The notes: a model not told the origin generated them from the sequence alone. A stretch of 45,707 nt of DNA from Eubacteriales bacterium (GCA_030525875.1 JAUNDV010000018.1:1-45707); one strand, 5' to 3'. Counted from the first letter of the stretch, positions 18,105-27,603 are shown. Translations and numbers: made by a program.

Positions 18105-20921
18105 ATGGAAAATATAGTGATAACTTTAAGTAAATATTTTATTGCTCTTGCTATGGTTATTTATACCATACTTAGCTTCAGGTACCTTATAACAGAGGAT
18201 GAAGATAATAGAAATGGCTTTGGATTGATACAGAAGGCACTTATACTTTTTATTCATTTTTCAGCCTTTCTGGTTCTTTTAGTCAGAAATCCAGATACAC
18301 ATGTTCTGAGATTGTATTTTGCACAGCTTATATTTTTGATTATTTATCCTATAGTATTCAAAAAGATATATCACGGGGCATCAGTTCAGCTGTTGAGCAA
18401 TATATGCCTTTTTATTGCCTTAGGAATGATAATGCTGACAAGACTAAATTATAGCCATGCAGGAAGGCAGTTTTTGATAATAGTTGCAGGAAGTATTATT
18501 ACTTTGGCTATTCCCTGGTGCATAGATCGTTTTTACAATCTTCCAGATTATAAGTATTTTTATGCTGGTATTGGAATAACACTTCTTATGCTTGTTTTTG
18601 TAGCAGGAAGTGTAAGTTATGGTGCCAAAATGTCTTTGTCCGTGTTTGGATTTAGCTTTCAGCCATCAGAATTTGTAAAAATAATATATGTATTCTTTTT
18701 AGCATCAATATTGAATGATGGCGTAGATAAGAGAAATATTCTTATATGCAGTTTTTTTGCTGCTATACACATGGTAATACTTATACTGTGCAAGGATCTA
18801 GGAACGGCTCTTATCTTTTTCTCAGTATTCATAATAATACTTTATATAGCAACAGGGCAGAGACGTTATCTTGTAGCAGGAGCAGGAGCTGCTGCTGTGG
18901 CTGGAATAGCCGCATATAATTTGTTTAACCATGTCAGGGTAAGAGTTGGTGCATGGATAGATCCTTTTGCTGACATATCCAATACCGGTTATCAGATGGC
19001 ACACAGCCTTTTTGCGATTGGTACTGGAGGACTTTTTGGAATGGGTATAGGTGGCGGTATGCCTTCCAAGATACCTATAGTAGAAAAGGATTTTATATTT
19101 TCAGCAATTTCAGAGGAGATGGGGGCAATAGTAGCAGTCTGCCTGTGTCTTATTTGTCTGTGCTGTATACTTGAAATGATGCTTATATCAAGCTATATGG
19201 AAGTAATGTTTTATAAACTGATAGGAGTCGGCCTTGCAGTTATATATGCAGTGCAGGTCTTTCTCACTATAGGAGGTGCAATAAAGCTCATTCCGTCTAC
19301 AGGAGTAACACTTCCTTTTATTGCTTATGGAGGAAGTTCAATTTTTTCTTCATTTATCTTATTTATGATTATTCAGGGTCTTCATGTAATTATGATAAGT
19401 GATGCTGAAAGCATGGAGGCAGAGGAAAATGAATATTCAAAGGAAGGCAATTATATAGAAAAATGTGAATATGCAGAGGAAAATGATTATATAAAGGAAA
19501 ATTACAAAAGTAAAAAGAAAAATCATGGTATTTCCAGAATCAGCCTTGTAATCAGCTTTGTCTATTCGGCCATGAGTATTTTCCTATTGTACTTTGTTAT
19601 GGCGAAGGCACCTGAAATCATAGGGAATTCATACAATCCAAGAGATAAGATTCTGGAAGAAAGTGTTGAAAGAGGTAAAATAATTGCGGCAGATGGTACT
19701 GTTCTTGCAGAAACGCTTAAGGATGATGAGGGAAATGAATACAGAAATTATCCTCATGGAAGTAATTATGCATATATAACAGGATATAGTGCAAAGGGAA
19801 AAACAGGTCTTGAATCCTATGCCAATTACTATCTTCTCAGATCACATGTGAATCAGCTTGAAATAATAGCAAATGGACTAAAAGCAGAGAAGTCGCCCGG
19901 AGACAATATTGTGCTGTCAATAGATACAAAGCTTCAGAAAACAGCAATAGAAGCACTAGGTGGAAGAAGGGGTGCTGCACTTGTAATAGATGTAGATACA
20001 GGAAAATTGCTTACGATGGCATCCCTTCCAGCTTTTGATCCAAATACAATAGCAGAGGAATGGGAGCTGATAAATAAAAATGAGCAGGGAGAATCCAGAC
20101 TTTTAAACAGAGCTGCCCAGGGACTTTATCCACCGGGATCGACCTTTAAAATAGAAACTTTACTTGCATTTAAGGAAGCATACCCTGACGAATTTTATAG
20201 CTATAGCTATGACTGTGATGGAATATATGAGGATAGCGAAGGTAATAAGATACATTGCTATGCAGATAAGGCACATGGAAAGCAGGATATAAGGACAGCA
20301 TTTGTTAATTCATGTAATGGAGCTTTTGCTGATATAGCTTCTAAGCTTGAAGCAGAGGACTGGAACAGACTTACTGAGAGACTTTTATTTAATAAAAAAC
20401 TTCCAACAAGTATTGTTTCGGAAAAGTCATCATTTTCATTAGATGAGGATGCAAATGAATTTATCAAAACACAGACAGGTATAGGTCAGGGAAATACGCT
20501 TATGACACCATTACACAATCTTATGCTTGTTCAGGCTATAGCAAACGATGGACTTATGATGAAGCCTTACCTCATAGATTCTATAGAAACTGCAGGTGGA
20601 GATACATATAAAGAATTTAAGCCTAAGAAATATGAAAAGGTATTTTCAGATGAAGAGGTAAAACTGCTTAAGGAATGGATGAGAGCAGTGGTAACTGATG
20701 GAACGGCAAGTGCGTTAAAGAATGACAGCTATTCTGTTTGTGCAAAAACAGGTTCTGCAGAATATGATAATGGCAAAAAAACAGATGCTTGGTGCATAGC
20801 CTTTGCTCCTATGGAAAAGCCAGAAATCGCAGTATGTGTACTTGTAGAGGATGGAGAAACAGGCGGAAAAACAGCAGCACCTATAGTCAGAAAAATCATG
20901 GATCAGTATTTTCTTAAATGA
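18105..20921 (+). CDS. SEDS (FtsW/RodA) - penicillin-binding transpeptidase fusion protein
   Basis: A single open frame of 938 aa joins two normally separate enzymes. Residues 1 to about 425 are a multi-pass SEDS glycosyltransferase with the conserved EKDFIFSAISEEMGA (Asp 329) and LIPSTGVTLPFIAYGGSS. A charged linker (about 430-468) leads to one more membrane segment (about 475-495). A PbpA-type class B penicillin-binding domain follows, with STFK (679-682), SCN (736-738) and KTGS (881-884), all intact. SEDS proteins polymerise lipid II and their partner PBP cross-links it, so this makes a one-chain peptidoglycan synthase. The PbpA-like N-terminal NPRDKIL...RGKI resembles actinobacterial RodA-PbpA partners. 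No frameshift is visible. Confidence 0.92.
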   Translation: MENIVITLSKYFIALAMVIYTILSFRYLITEDEDNRNGFGLIQKALILFIHFSAFLVLLVRNPDTHVLRLYFAQLIFLIIYPIVFKKIYHGASVQLLSNICLFIALGMIMLTRLNYSHAGRQFLIIVAGSIITLAIPWCIDRFYNLPDYKYFYAGIGITLLMLVFVAGSVSYGAKMSLSVFGFSFQPSEFVKIIYVFFLASILNDGVDKRNILICSFFAAIHMVILILCKDLGTALIFFSVFIIILYIATGQRRYLVAGAGAAAVAGIAAYNLFNHVRVRVGAWIDPFADISNTGYQMAHSLFAIGTGGLFGMGIGGGMPSKIPIVEKDFIFSAISEEMGAIVAVCLCLICLCCILEMMLISSYMEVMFYKLIGVGLAVIYAVQVFLTIGGAIKLIPSTGVTLPFIAYGGSSIFSSFILFMIIQGLHVIMISDAESMEAEENEYSKEGNYIEKCEYAEENDYIKENYKSKKKNHGISRISLVISFVYSAMSIFLLYFVMAKAPEIIGNSYNPRDKILEESVERGKIIAADGTVLAETLKDDEGNEYRNYPHGSNYAYITGYSAKGKTGLESYANYYLLRSHVNQLEIIANGLKAEKSPGDNIVLSIDTKLQKTAIEALGGRRGAALVIDVDTGKLLTMASLPAFDPNTIAEEWELINKNEQGESRLLNRAAQGLYPPGSTFKIETLLAFKEAYPDEFYSYSYDCDGIYEDSEGNKIHCYADKAHGKQDIRTAFVNSCNGAFADIASKLEAEDWNRLTERLLFNKKLPTSIVSEKSSFSLDEDANEFIKTQTGIGQGNTLMTPLHNLMLVQAIANDGLMMKPYLIDSIETAGGDTYKEFKPKKYEKVFSDEEVKLLKEWMRAVVTDGTASALKNDSYSVCAKTGSAEYDNGKKTDAWCIAFAPMEKPEIAVCVLVEDGETGGKTAAPIVRKIMDQYFLK

Positions 20922-21017
20922 ATATTCATTTGCTATCTAAGGTATAATAGAATATAATAGGAAAGAAATAATGCAGATGAAGGTTCTGTATTTACATTTA
21001 GGAAAAGAGGGATCGCA

Positions 21018-21455
21018 ATGATAGAAGCGGTAAGTTGTGGAGGAATTGTTATATACAGAGGTAAAATATTACTGCTGTATAAAAATTTTAAAAATAGATA
21101 CGAAGGCTGGGTACTTCCAAAAGGAACAGTAGAACCCGGTGAAACACACGATGTCACAGCCTTAAGAGAGGTTAAGGAAGAGAGCGGAGCTGATGCCAAA
21201 ATAGTTGAATATGTCGGCAAAAGCTCGTATTCATTCCTTATTCCAGAAGATAAGGTAGAAAAGGATGTGCACTGGTATCTTATGAAGGGATCTTCATACT
21301 ATTCAAAGCCTCAGGCGTCAGAGTATTTTAAGGACAGCGGATATTATAAATATCATGAGGCAATCCACCTTCTTAAATTTGCCAATGAAAAAGAAATGCT
21401 TGAAAAGGCATATGACATGTATCAGAAACTCAGGCATGATGGAAGATGGGATTAA
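21018..21455 (+). CDS. Nudix hydrolase
   Basis: A 145-aa single-domain protein with a complete Nudix box, the G-x5-E-x7-REU-x-EE-x-G pattern, in GTVEPGETHDVTALREVKEE followed by SGA (about residues 34-56). It hydrolyses nucleoside diphosphates linked to another moiety. The overall style (WVLPKGTVEPGE) resembles Ap4A/house-cleaning members, but substrate is not assignable. The ATG follows AAAAGAGGGATCGCA. It converges with the M20 peptidase gene with only 9 nt between the stop codons. Confidence 0.9.
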   Translation: MIEAVSCGGIVIYRGKILLLYKNFKNRYEGWVLPKGTVEPGETHDVTALREVKEESGADAKIVEYVGKSSYSFLIPEDKVEKDVHWYLMKGSSYYSKPQASEYFKDSGYYKYHEAIHLLKFANEKEMLEKAYDMYQKLRHDGRWD

Positions 21456-21464
21456 ATACAAATT

Positions 21465-22616
21465 TTACTGATTAAATATCATTGAGGCGGTAATCAGGTA
21501 TCCGGTTTTTAATGAAGATAAATGAATATATTCTTCTTTTGTATGTGCGCCCTGTCCAAGGTAGCAGCCAATGCAGACACTTGGTATACCAAGTGAAAGC
21601 GGTATATTGCAGTCGGTAGAGCCGGGCTTTTGAACAGGAAGCTTTCCGGAGTACTGTTTTACCGCTTTTTCTGCTCTATGGATAAGCTGTTTCATTTTGT
21701 CAGGGTCAACATTTTCACTGCAAGGACGCTTTCCAATAATTTCTATATCTACTGAAACACAGCCTTTCTTAGAATTTTCAATAATTTTTTGAAGTTTTTC
21801 ATCCATATACCTAAGATAATAGGCTCTGTCAGATCTGATTTCAAATAACATCTCGGCATATTGGGCTATCGTATTAACAGAGGTACCTCCTTGTATCAGA
21901 CCAACATTAAAGGTATTATGGCCATCCCTAGGAAGAGGCATGGAATACAGCTTGGTTATGATAGATGAAAGTCTTTCTATGGCATTTGCTCTTCCGAAGT
22001 TCATAAAAGAATGACCACCCTGAGTTTTTACGCTTATTTTATATCTTATTGAACCGATAGCAGAGGTTATAAAGCTGTCATAGCCAAGGTCAAAGGAGCA
22101 AAATAAATCTATTCTGTCAGAGTATCTTCTGCATATTTCTTTGATTCCCTTGAGATTTCCGAGCCCCTCTTCACAGGTGTTAAATACAATGAGAAGACCA
22201 GGAGCATTTTCACCACGGAGTCTTTTCCATTCCTCATCTGCATCATATTCAGCCAGATAACAGGCTGTAAGCATGAGACTTGAAACACAGGCTGTATCAT
22301 CGCCTATTCCGGGACAGTACAGTCTTCCGTTCTTTTCGGATATATTTAGTTCTACTTCTTCAGGAAAAACTATATCAAGATGGGCTGAAAATACTTCCAG
22401 TCTATTACTTTCGTTTACATTTATTGCATATATGACATTTCCAGCTTCATCAGTGCAAAGATTTTTTGCACCGTGAGCTCTAAGATAATCCATGCAAAAT
22501 TCAGCACGCTTAGATTCATTCCCAGATGGTGCTTTTATAACTGCAAGTTTCTTAAGAAAATTGAGAGCATCTCGTTCATGTAAGTCTATATAGTCTGATA
22601 TTTTTTTATCTATCAT
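21465..22616 (-). CDS. M20 family metallopeptidase
   Basis: A 383-aa M20-type peptidase. Metal-binding motifs are FSAHLDIVFPEE (H-x-D, about residues 76-87), GIGDDTACV (bridging Asp), NTCEEGLGN (catalytic and metal Glu pair), SFDLGYD, and GAHTKEEYIHL at the C-terminus (last His ligand). A dimerisation insert includes the conserved GGHSFMNFGRANAIERLS. Length and motifs resemble tripeptidase/dipeptidase-like members, so it probably hydrolyses short peptides in the cytoplasm; specificity is unknown. The ATG follows TATGAAAGGTAATTTGT. Confidence 0.88.
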   Translation of the reverse strand: MIDKKISDYIDLHERDALNFLKKLAVIKAPSGNESKRAEFCMDYLRAHGAKNLCTDEAGNVIYAINVNESNRLEVFSAHLDIVFPEEVELNISEKNGRLYCPGIGDDTACVSSLMLTACYLAEYDADEEWKRLRGENAPGLLIVFNTCEEGLGNLKGIKEICRRYSDRIDLFCSFDLGYDSFITSAIGSIRYKISVKTQGGHSFMNFGRANAIERLSSIITKLYSMPLPRDGHNTFNVGLIQGGTSVNTIAQYAEMLFEIRSDRAYYLRYMDEKLQKIIENSKKGCVSVDIEIIGKRPCSENVDPDKMKQLIHRAEKAVKQYSGKLPVQKPGSTDCNIPLSLGIPSVCIGCYLGQGAHTKEEYIHLSSLKTGYLITASMIFNQ

Positions 22617-22788
22617 ACAAATTACCTTTCATAAATCATAAATCATTGTTAGTATAACACGAAAATGCATAAAAAATGAAACAAAAAAGTCTATAGCTTT
22701 TAATAAATTTACACTTGAAAGTAGAGATTAAATTATGTATGCTTTTAGATATTATTTTATTTCATAATATCATTTTAGGAGGGAATCC

Positions 22789-24084
22789 ATGAAACAGGAT
22801 ATGATAGTCATTTTAGACTTAGGCAGCACTGAGAATACTGTTCTTGCAAGAGAGATCAGGGCATTAGGTGTATACAGTGAGATTTATCCACACGATATTA
22901 CTAAGGCTGAGCTTGAGGCGCTTTCAAATGTTAAGGGAATCATTATTTACGGCGGTCCTAATAATGTTGTAGACGGCGTTGAGATTGATGTTAATTCAGA
23001 AATTTATGAAGCAGGAATTCCAGTTATGTCTATAGCACATGACAAGGCAAAGTGCAGCGAGAAGTATGATACATATGAAGCAGCTCTTCCAGAGCTTAAG
23101 AAATTTGTATTAGATACATGCCATGCAGAAACAAACTGGAACATGGAGAACTTCATTGCAGATCAGATTGAGCTTATCCGTAAGCAGGTTGGAGACCGCA
23201 AGGTTCTTCTTGCACTTTCAGGTGGTGTTGACAGCTCTGTTGTTGCAGCTTTACTTATTAAGGCAATTGGCAAGCAGCTCGTATGCGTACATGTAAACCA
23301 TGGACTTATGAGAAAGGGCGAGTCAGAGAGCGTTATCGAAGTATTTAAGAATCAGATGGATGCAAACCTTATATATGTTGATGCTACAGAGAGATATCTT
23401 ACAAAGCTTGAAGGAGTTGCTGATCCTGAGCAGAAGAGAAAGATCATAGGAGCAGAATTTATACGTATATTTGAGGAAGAGGCTAGAAAACTTGATGGAA
23501 TTGACTTCCTTGCACAGGGAACAATTTACCCTGATATCGTAGAGAGCGGAACCAAGACAGCAAAGGTTGTTAAGTCTCACCACAATGTTGGAGGACTTCC
23601 TGAGGATCTTAAATTTGAACTTGTAGAGCCGTTAAAGCAGCTCTTTAAGGATGAAGTAAGACTTTGCGGAGTTGCACTTGGACTTCCAGAGGAGATGGTA
23701 TATCGTCAGCCATTCCCAGGACCAGGACTTGGAGTAAGATGCCTTGGAGCTATTACCAGAGAGCGTCTTGAGGCTGTAAGAGAGGCTGATGCTATTCTCA
23801 GAGAAGAGTTCCACAATGCAGGACTTGACCGCAAGGTATGGCAGTACTTTACAGTAGTTCCTGATTTTAAGTCAGTAGGTGTTAGAAATAATGCAAGAAG
23901 CTATGAATACCCTGTTATTATTAGAGCTGTAAATACAATTGATGCTATGAGCGCCAGCATAGAGAAACTTGATTGGGATGTTCTTCTTAAGATCACAGAC
24001 CGTATCATGAACGAGGTTCCTAATGTAAACCGTGTTTGCTACGATCTCAGTCCAAAGCCAAATGCTACAATAGAGTGGGAATAA
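22789..24084 (+). CDS. guaA: GMP synthase with a truncated, catalytically dead glutaminase domain
   Basis: The C-terminal 300 residues are a full GMP synthase: P-loop LSGGVDSSVVAALL (Ser 144), QGTIYPDIVESG, KSHHNVGGLP, RQPFPGPGLGVRCLG and the end KPNATIEWE. The N-terminal class I glutamine amidotransferase domain is only about 110 residues instead of about 200. It keeps IIIYGGPNNVVD (about 51-62), but the nucleophile loop reads VMSIAHD, with Ala 83 where Cys is expected. The segment carrying the catalytic His and Glu is missing. The enzyme should make GMP from XMP using free ammonia or a separate subunit. TTTAGGAGGGAATCC precedes the ATG. No purine riboswitch is seen upstream. Confidence 0.88.
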   Translation: MKQDMIVILDLGSTENTVLAREIRALGVYSEIYPHDITKAELEALSNVKGIIIYGGPNNVVDGVEIDVNSEIYEAGIPVMSIAHDKAKCSEKYDTYEAALPELKKFVLDTCHAETNWNMENFIADQIELIRKQVGDRKVLLALSGGVDSSVVAALLIKAIGKQLVCVHVNHGLMRKGESESVIEVFKNQMDANLIYVDATERYLTKLEGVADPEQKRKIIGAEFIRIFEEEARKLDGIDFLAQGTIYPDIVESGTKTAKVVKSHHNVGGLPEDLKFELVEPLKQLFKDEVRLCGVALGLPEEMVYRQPFPGPGLGVRCLGAITRERLEAVREADAILREEFHNAGLDRKVWQYFTVVPDFKSVGVRNNARSYEYPVIIRAVNTIDAMSASIEKLDWDVLLKITDRIMNEVPNVNRVCYDLSPKPNATIEWE

Positions 24085-24103
24085 ATTAAAATAAGTTTTT
24101 GAA

Positions 24104-24147
24104 TCCCGAAAAACTTGGTGTTATACAAGTTTTTCTGGATTTTTCGA
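24104..24147 (+). terminator. Intrinsic terminator after guaA
   Basis: Ten-bp stem GAAAAACTTG/CAAGTTTTTC (24108-24117 and 24126-24135), extended by TCC/GGA with one-base bulges, followed by TTTTTC. Confidence 0.75.
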
Positions 24148-24166
24148 AATTAGTAGATAAAATAAA

Positions 24167-24208
24167 AATGTAGGCTTTCATATTACTATATGAAATATCA
24201 CCTACATT
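24167..24208. other. Second hairpin in the guaA-nrdD gap
   Basis: AATGTAGG pairs with CCTACATT and, inside it, TTTCATAT pairs with ATATGAAA around a short loop. It has a T-rich flank (CTTTT). It could be a second terminator, or one arm of a decayed insertion. Confidence 0.5.
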
Positions 24209-24245
24209 CTTTTGGAATTTACTGACGACTAACATTCCTAAAAGA

Positions 24246-24450
24246 AAGGAATTATCAATCTGTCGCTGACTATATAATTTAAAGTATCGAGGAGTTAATC
24301 AAAAAGTAGAATCTGCTGCTGCCAAAACGGAAATTAGAACGAGGTATAAAGCGAGATGTACAGATGTGAATAAATTAAGAAGAGCGAAATAGAAGTGCCG
24401 TTATATATGACAGCAGAAGATTCTACAACTCCAAAATAAAGATATTAACG
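24246..24450 (+). pseudogene. Possible decayed coding remnant (unidentified)
   Basis: One frame reads LYNLKYRGVNQKVESAAAKT and continues as EIRTRYKARCTDVNKLRRAK for about 40 codons between stops at 24267-24269 and 24390-24392, then resumes. The composition is unlike the surrounding AT-rich noncoding DNA and is Lys/Arg-rich like a transposase or HTH protein. I do not recognise the family. It has no start, no ribosome site and several stops, so it may be chance. The rest of the 24450-24770 gap is AT-rich with no gene I can support. Confidence 0.2.
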
Positions 24451-24770
24451 AAAATTAGAATGCAACAATAGGTGCAATAATAATCATATCTTCATATACT
24501 TGGAAACAAATTAAAATAAAAAACAACTGGGACAACTGAACTTATAACTTATACTTATATAAAACGATAAAAGATATAACAATTATCTGCTAACAAAATG
24601 AATTATCAAGATTAGTAATTTCTTTATGTCTTTAACTATCTTGATTATATAACTTTTATATAGAAATAACAAGAGGTATTTACTACCAATTTAGACACTG
24701 TTTTTTTATGTAAAATTATTAAAATACGCTCTTCCATTTTTTCCACATATAGGGTATTATAAGTATGCTT

Positions 24771-24817
24771 ACGCAATATATTGTGATATAAATATATAAT
24801 AAACAATATATAGTTGT
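24771..24817 (+). promoter_or_regulatory. Pair of NrdR-like boxes upstream of nrdD
   Basis: ACGCAATATATTGTGA (24771-24786) and AAACAATATATAGTTG (24801-24816) both resemble the NrdR consensus acaCwATATATwGtgt. Their cores start 30 nt apart, about three helical turns, as is usual for NrdR pairs. NrdR represses ribonucleotide reductase operons when dATP is high. They lie about 70-110 nt before the nrdD start. Confidence 0.7.
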
Positions 24818-24882
24818 ATAATTAACTATTTTAAAATATATACAAGTAAATGCGTGTAATATAAAAAGGGGTAGTGTTAAAT

Positions 24883-27066
24883 ATGGACGTAAAGACAAAT
24901 ATCATTAAACGAAATGGTAAGGAAGTTAAGTTTGATGTTAGTAAAATTACAAATGCGATACGTAAGGCAAATAATGAGATTGAAAAGATTCACAGATTAA
25001 ATGATTATCAGATAGAAGCAATCGGGGAGATGATCGCACAGGAGGTTAGTAAGTCTACACATGCTGTCAATGTAGAAGATATTCAGGATATGGTTGAAAC
25101 CGGTATCATGGGTATGCGTGGATATGAGGTTGCACAGAAATATGTGCGTTATCGTTATAAGAGAGAGCTTTCACGTAAGACAAATACAACAGATAACGGA
25201 ATTTTAGCTTTGCTTGATCATATCAACGAAGAAGTAAAGCAGGAGAATTCAAACAAGAATCCGATTATTAACTCGACCCAGAGAGATTACATGGCAGGAG
25301 AGGTAAGTAAGGATCTTTCTATGAGAGTTCTGCTTCCTGAAGAGATAGTAAAGGCACATGAAGAGGGAATAATTCATTTTCATGATACAGATTATTATGC
25401 ACAGAGAGAGCATAACTGTGATCTGATCAATCTTGAAGATATGCTGCAAAACGGAACAGTGATCAGCGAAACCATGATTGAAAAGCCACACAGCTTTTTT
25501 ACAGCATGTAATGTAACCACACAGATCGTTGCACAGGTTGCAAGCAATCAGTACGGTGGTCAGTCATTTACATTGGCACATCTGGCTCCATTTGTAGATG
25601 TAAGCAGACAAAAAATCCGCAAGAATGTTATAGCAGAGAGAACCGAGTGTGGAGAGCCTCTGGATGAGAATATTATCAAGAAGGTTACAGAGCGCAGGTT
25701 AAGAGAGGAAATAAAGAGCGGTATACAGACTATACAGTACCAGCTTATTACATTGATGACCTGTAATGGACAGGCTCCATTTGTAACAATGTTTATGTAT
25801 CTGGATGAAGTTCCAGAGGGACAGACAAGAGATGATCTTGCGATTATTATCGAAGAAGTCCTCATTCAGAGAATGCAGGGTGTAAAGAATGAAAAGGGTG
25901 TTTGGATTACACCAGCTTTCCCTAAGCTTATTTATGTTCTGGATGAAGATAATATTACTGAAAATGCTAAATATTGGTATCTTACAGAGCTTGCAGCAAA
26001 ATGTACAGCAAAGCGTATGGTGCCTGATTATATTTCTGCGAAGATGATGAGAGAGCTTAAGAAGGGCTGTGTATACACATGCATGGGATGTCGTTCATTC
26101 CTTACAGTAGAGGAATCACAGAAGAATCCAGACGGAAGCTACAAGTTTTACGGAAGATTTAATCAAGGCGTTGTAACCATAAATCTTGTAGATGTAGCTT
26201 GTTCATCAGAAGGTGATTTTGATAAATTCTGGAAGATATTAGATGAGAGATTAGAGCTTTGTCACAGAGGACTCAGATGCAGACACGAGCGTCTTCTTGG
26301 AACAGTATCAGATGTTGCTCCTATACTTTGGCAAAATGGTGCATTGGCACGTCTTAAGAAAGGTGAAACCATTGATAAGCTTTTATTCAATGGATATTCA
26401 ACAATATCCTTAGGATATGCTGGATTAAATGAGATGTGCGTAAGGATGTTTGGAGTATCACATACTCATCCAGGAGCAAGAGAATTTGCATTGCAGGTAA
26501 TGCAGAAGCTCAATGACAAGTGTGCTGAATGGAAGGCAACAGAAAATATCAGCTACTCAGTATATGGAACTCCAATGGAGTCAACAACATATAAGTTTGC
26601 AAAGTGCCTGCAGAAGAGATTTGGTATTATCGAAGGCGTTACAGATAAGAACTATATTACAAATAGCTATCACGTTCATGTATCTGAAGAAATAAATGCA
26701 TTTGATAAGTTAAAATTTGAGGCGGATTTCCAGAAGCTCTCTCCAGGTGGAGCTATCAGCTATGTTGAGGTTCCAAATATGCAAAATAATATCCCAGCTG
26801 TATTATCAGTTATGAAGTTTATTTATAACAATATTATGTATGCAGAGCTTAATACAAAGAGTGATTATTGTGAGTGCTGTGGATACGATGGAGAAATCCT
26901 GATCAAGGAAGATGAAAATGGAAAATTAGTTTGGGAGTGTCCAAATTGTGGAAATCGTGATCAGGATAAGATGTCTGTTGCACGCAGAACCTGCGGATAT
27001 ATAGGAACACAGTTCTGGAATCAGGGACGTACACAGGAAATCAAGGATAGAGTTTTACATTTGTAA
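24883..27066 (+). CDS. nrdD: Anaerobic ribonucleoside-triphosphate reductase (class III)
   Basis: From ATG 24883 (AAAAAGGGG 11 nt upstream; an in-frame GTG at 24874 is too close to it) the protein has 727 aa. An N-terminal ATP-cone (IIKRNGKEVKFDVSKITNAI) gives allosteric control. The catalytic barrel follows. The C-terminus has four cysteines of a zinc site (CECCGY...CPNC) and the glycyl radical site RRTCGYIGTQFWNQGR. It reduces NTPs to dNTPs using formate or thioredoxin-type electrons under anoxia, after activation by NrdG, encoded 42 nt downstream. A pair of NrdR-like boxes upstream indicates dATP-dependent repression. Confidence 0.97.
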   Translation: MDVKTNIIKRNGKEVKFDVSKITNAIRKANNEIEKIHRLNDYQIEAIGEMIAQEVSKSTHAVNVEDIQDMVETGIMGMRGYEVAQKYVRYRYKRELSRKTNTTDNGILALLDHINEEVKQENSNKNPIINSTQRDYMAGEVSKDLSMRVLLPEEIVKAHEEGIIHFHDTDYYAQREHNCDLINLEDMLQNGTVISETMIEKPHSFFTACNVTTQIVAQVASNQYGGQSFTLAHLAPFVDVSRQKIRKNVIAERTECGEPLDENIIKKVTERRLREEIKSGIQTIQYQLITLMTCNGQAPFVTMFMYLDEVPEGQTRDDLAIIIEEVLIQRMQGVKNEKGVWITPAFPKLIYVLDEDNITENAKYWYLTELAAKCTAKRMVPDYISAKMMRELKKGCVYTCMGCRSFLTVEESQKNPDGSYKFYGRFNQGVVTINLVDVACSSEGDFDKFWKILDERLELCHRGLRCRHERLLGTVSDVAPILWQNGALARLKKGETIDKLLFNGYSTISLGYAGLNEMCVRMFGVSHTHPGAREFALQVMQKLNDKCAEWKATENISYSVYGTPMESTTYKFAKCLQKRFGIIEGVTDKNYITNSYHVHVSEEINAFDKLKFEADFQKLSPGGAISYVEVPNMQNNIPAVLSVMKFIYNNIMYAELNTKSDYCECCGYDGEILIKEDENGKLVWECPNCGNRDQDKMSVARRTCGYIGTQFWNQGRTQEIKDRVLHL

Positions 27067-27108
27067 AGCTTTATCCAGCTTTCTGATAACAGATTAGAGG
27101 TGATCGGA

Positions 27109-27603
27109 ATGAATTATGCTTGTATAAAGAATTGTGATATTGCAAATGGACCAGGATGCAGAGTATCGCTATTTGTTAGCGGATGCAGACACCGTTGCAA
27201 AGGTTGTTTTAATGCAGAAGCATGGGATTTTAACTTTGGTGAGCCATATACCAAGGAGGTTGAAGACAGAATTCTGGAAATGCTTAAGCCAAACTACATA
27301 CAGGGACTTTCTCTTCTAGGCGGTGAACCATTTGAACCAGAAAATCAAGAGGCTTTGGTTAAATTGCTCTGTAGGGTTCATGAAACTTATCCGGATAAAG
27401 ATGTATGGTGCTATTCAGGCTATTTATATGATGTAGATATGATTGAAGGCGGAAAAATCTATACAGAGCATACAAAGGAAATGCTGTCTTATATAGATAT
27501 GCTTGTAGATGGTGAATTTATTTTGGAAAAAAAGGATATTACATTACAATTTAGGGGAAGTAGTAATCAAAGACTTGTGCCAAGGGAAAAATTTATTTTA
27601 TAA
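27109..27603 (+). CDS. nrdG: Anaerobic ribonucleotide reductase-activating protein (radical SAM)
   Basis: From ATG 27109 (TTAGAGGTGAT just upstream; the in-frame GTG at 27100 overlaps it) the protein has 164 aa. The radical SAM cluster motif C-x3-C-x2-C appears as CRHRCKGC (about residues 26-33), followed by GEP-like LLGGEPFEPEN and the VDGEFILEKKD region typical of NrdG. It generates the glycyl radical on NrdD with S-adenosylmethionine. It is cotranscribed with nrdD and followed after 14 nt by a GNAT gene. Confidence 0.96.
   Translation: MNYACIKNCDIANGPGCRVSLFVSGCRHRCKGCFNAEAWDFNFGEPYTKEVEDRILEMLKPNYIQGLSLLGGEPFEPENQEALVKLLCRVHETYPDKDVWCYSGYLYDVDMIEGGKIYTEHTKEMLSYIDMLVDGEFILEKKDITLQFRGSSNQRLVPREKFIL

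Noticed and set aside
22617-22788. Possible purine riboswitch before guaA
   Set aside because: No conserved three-way junction core or paired loops can be drawn in this AT-rich leader.
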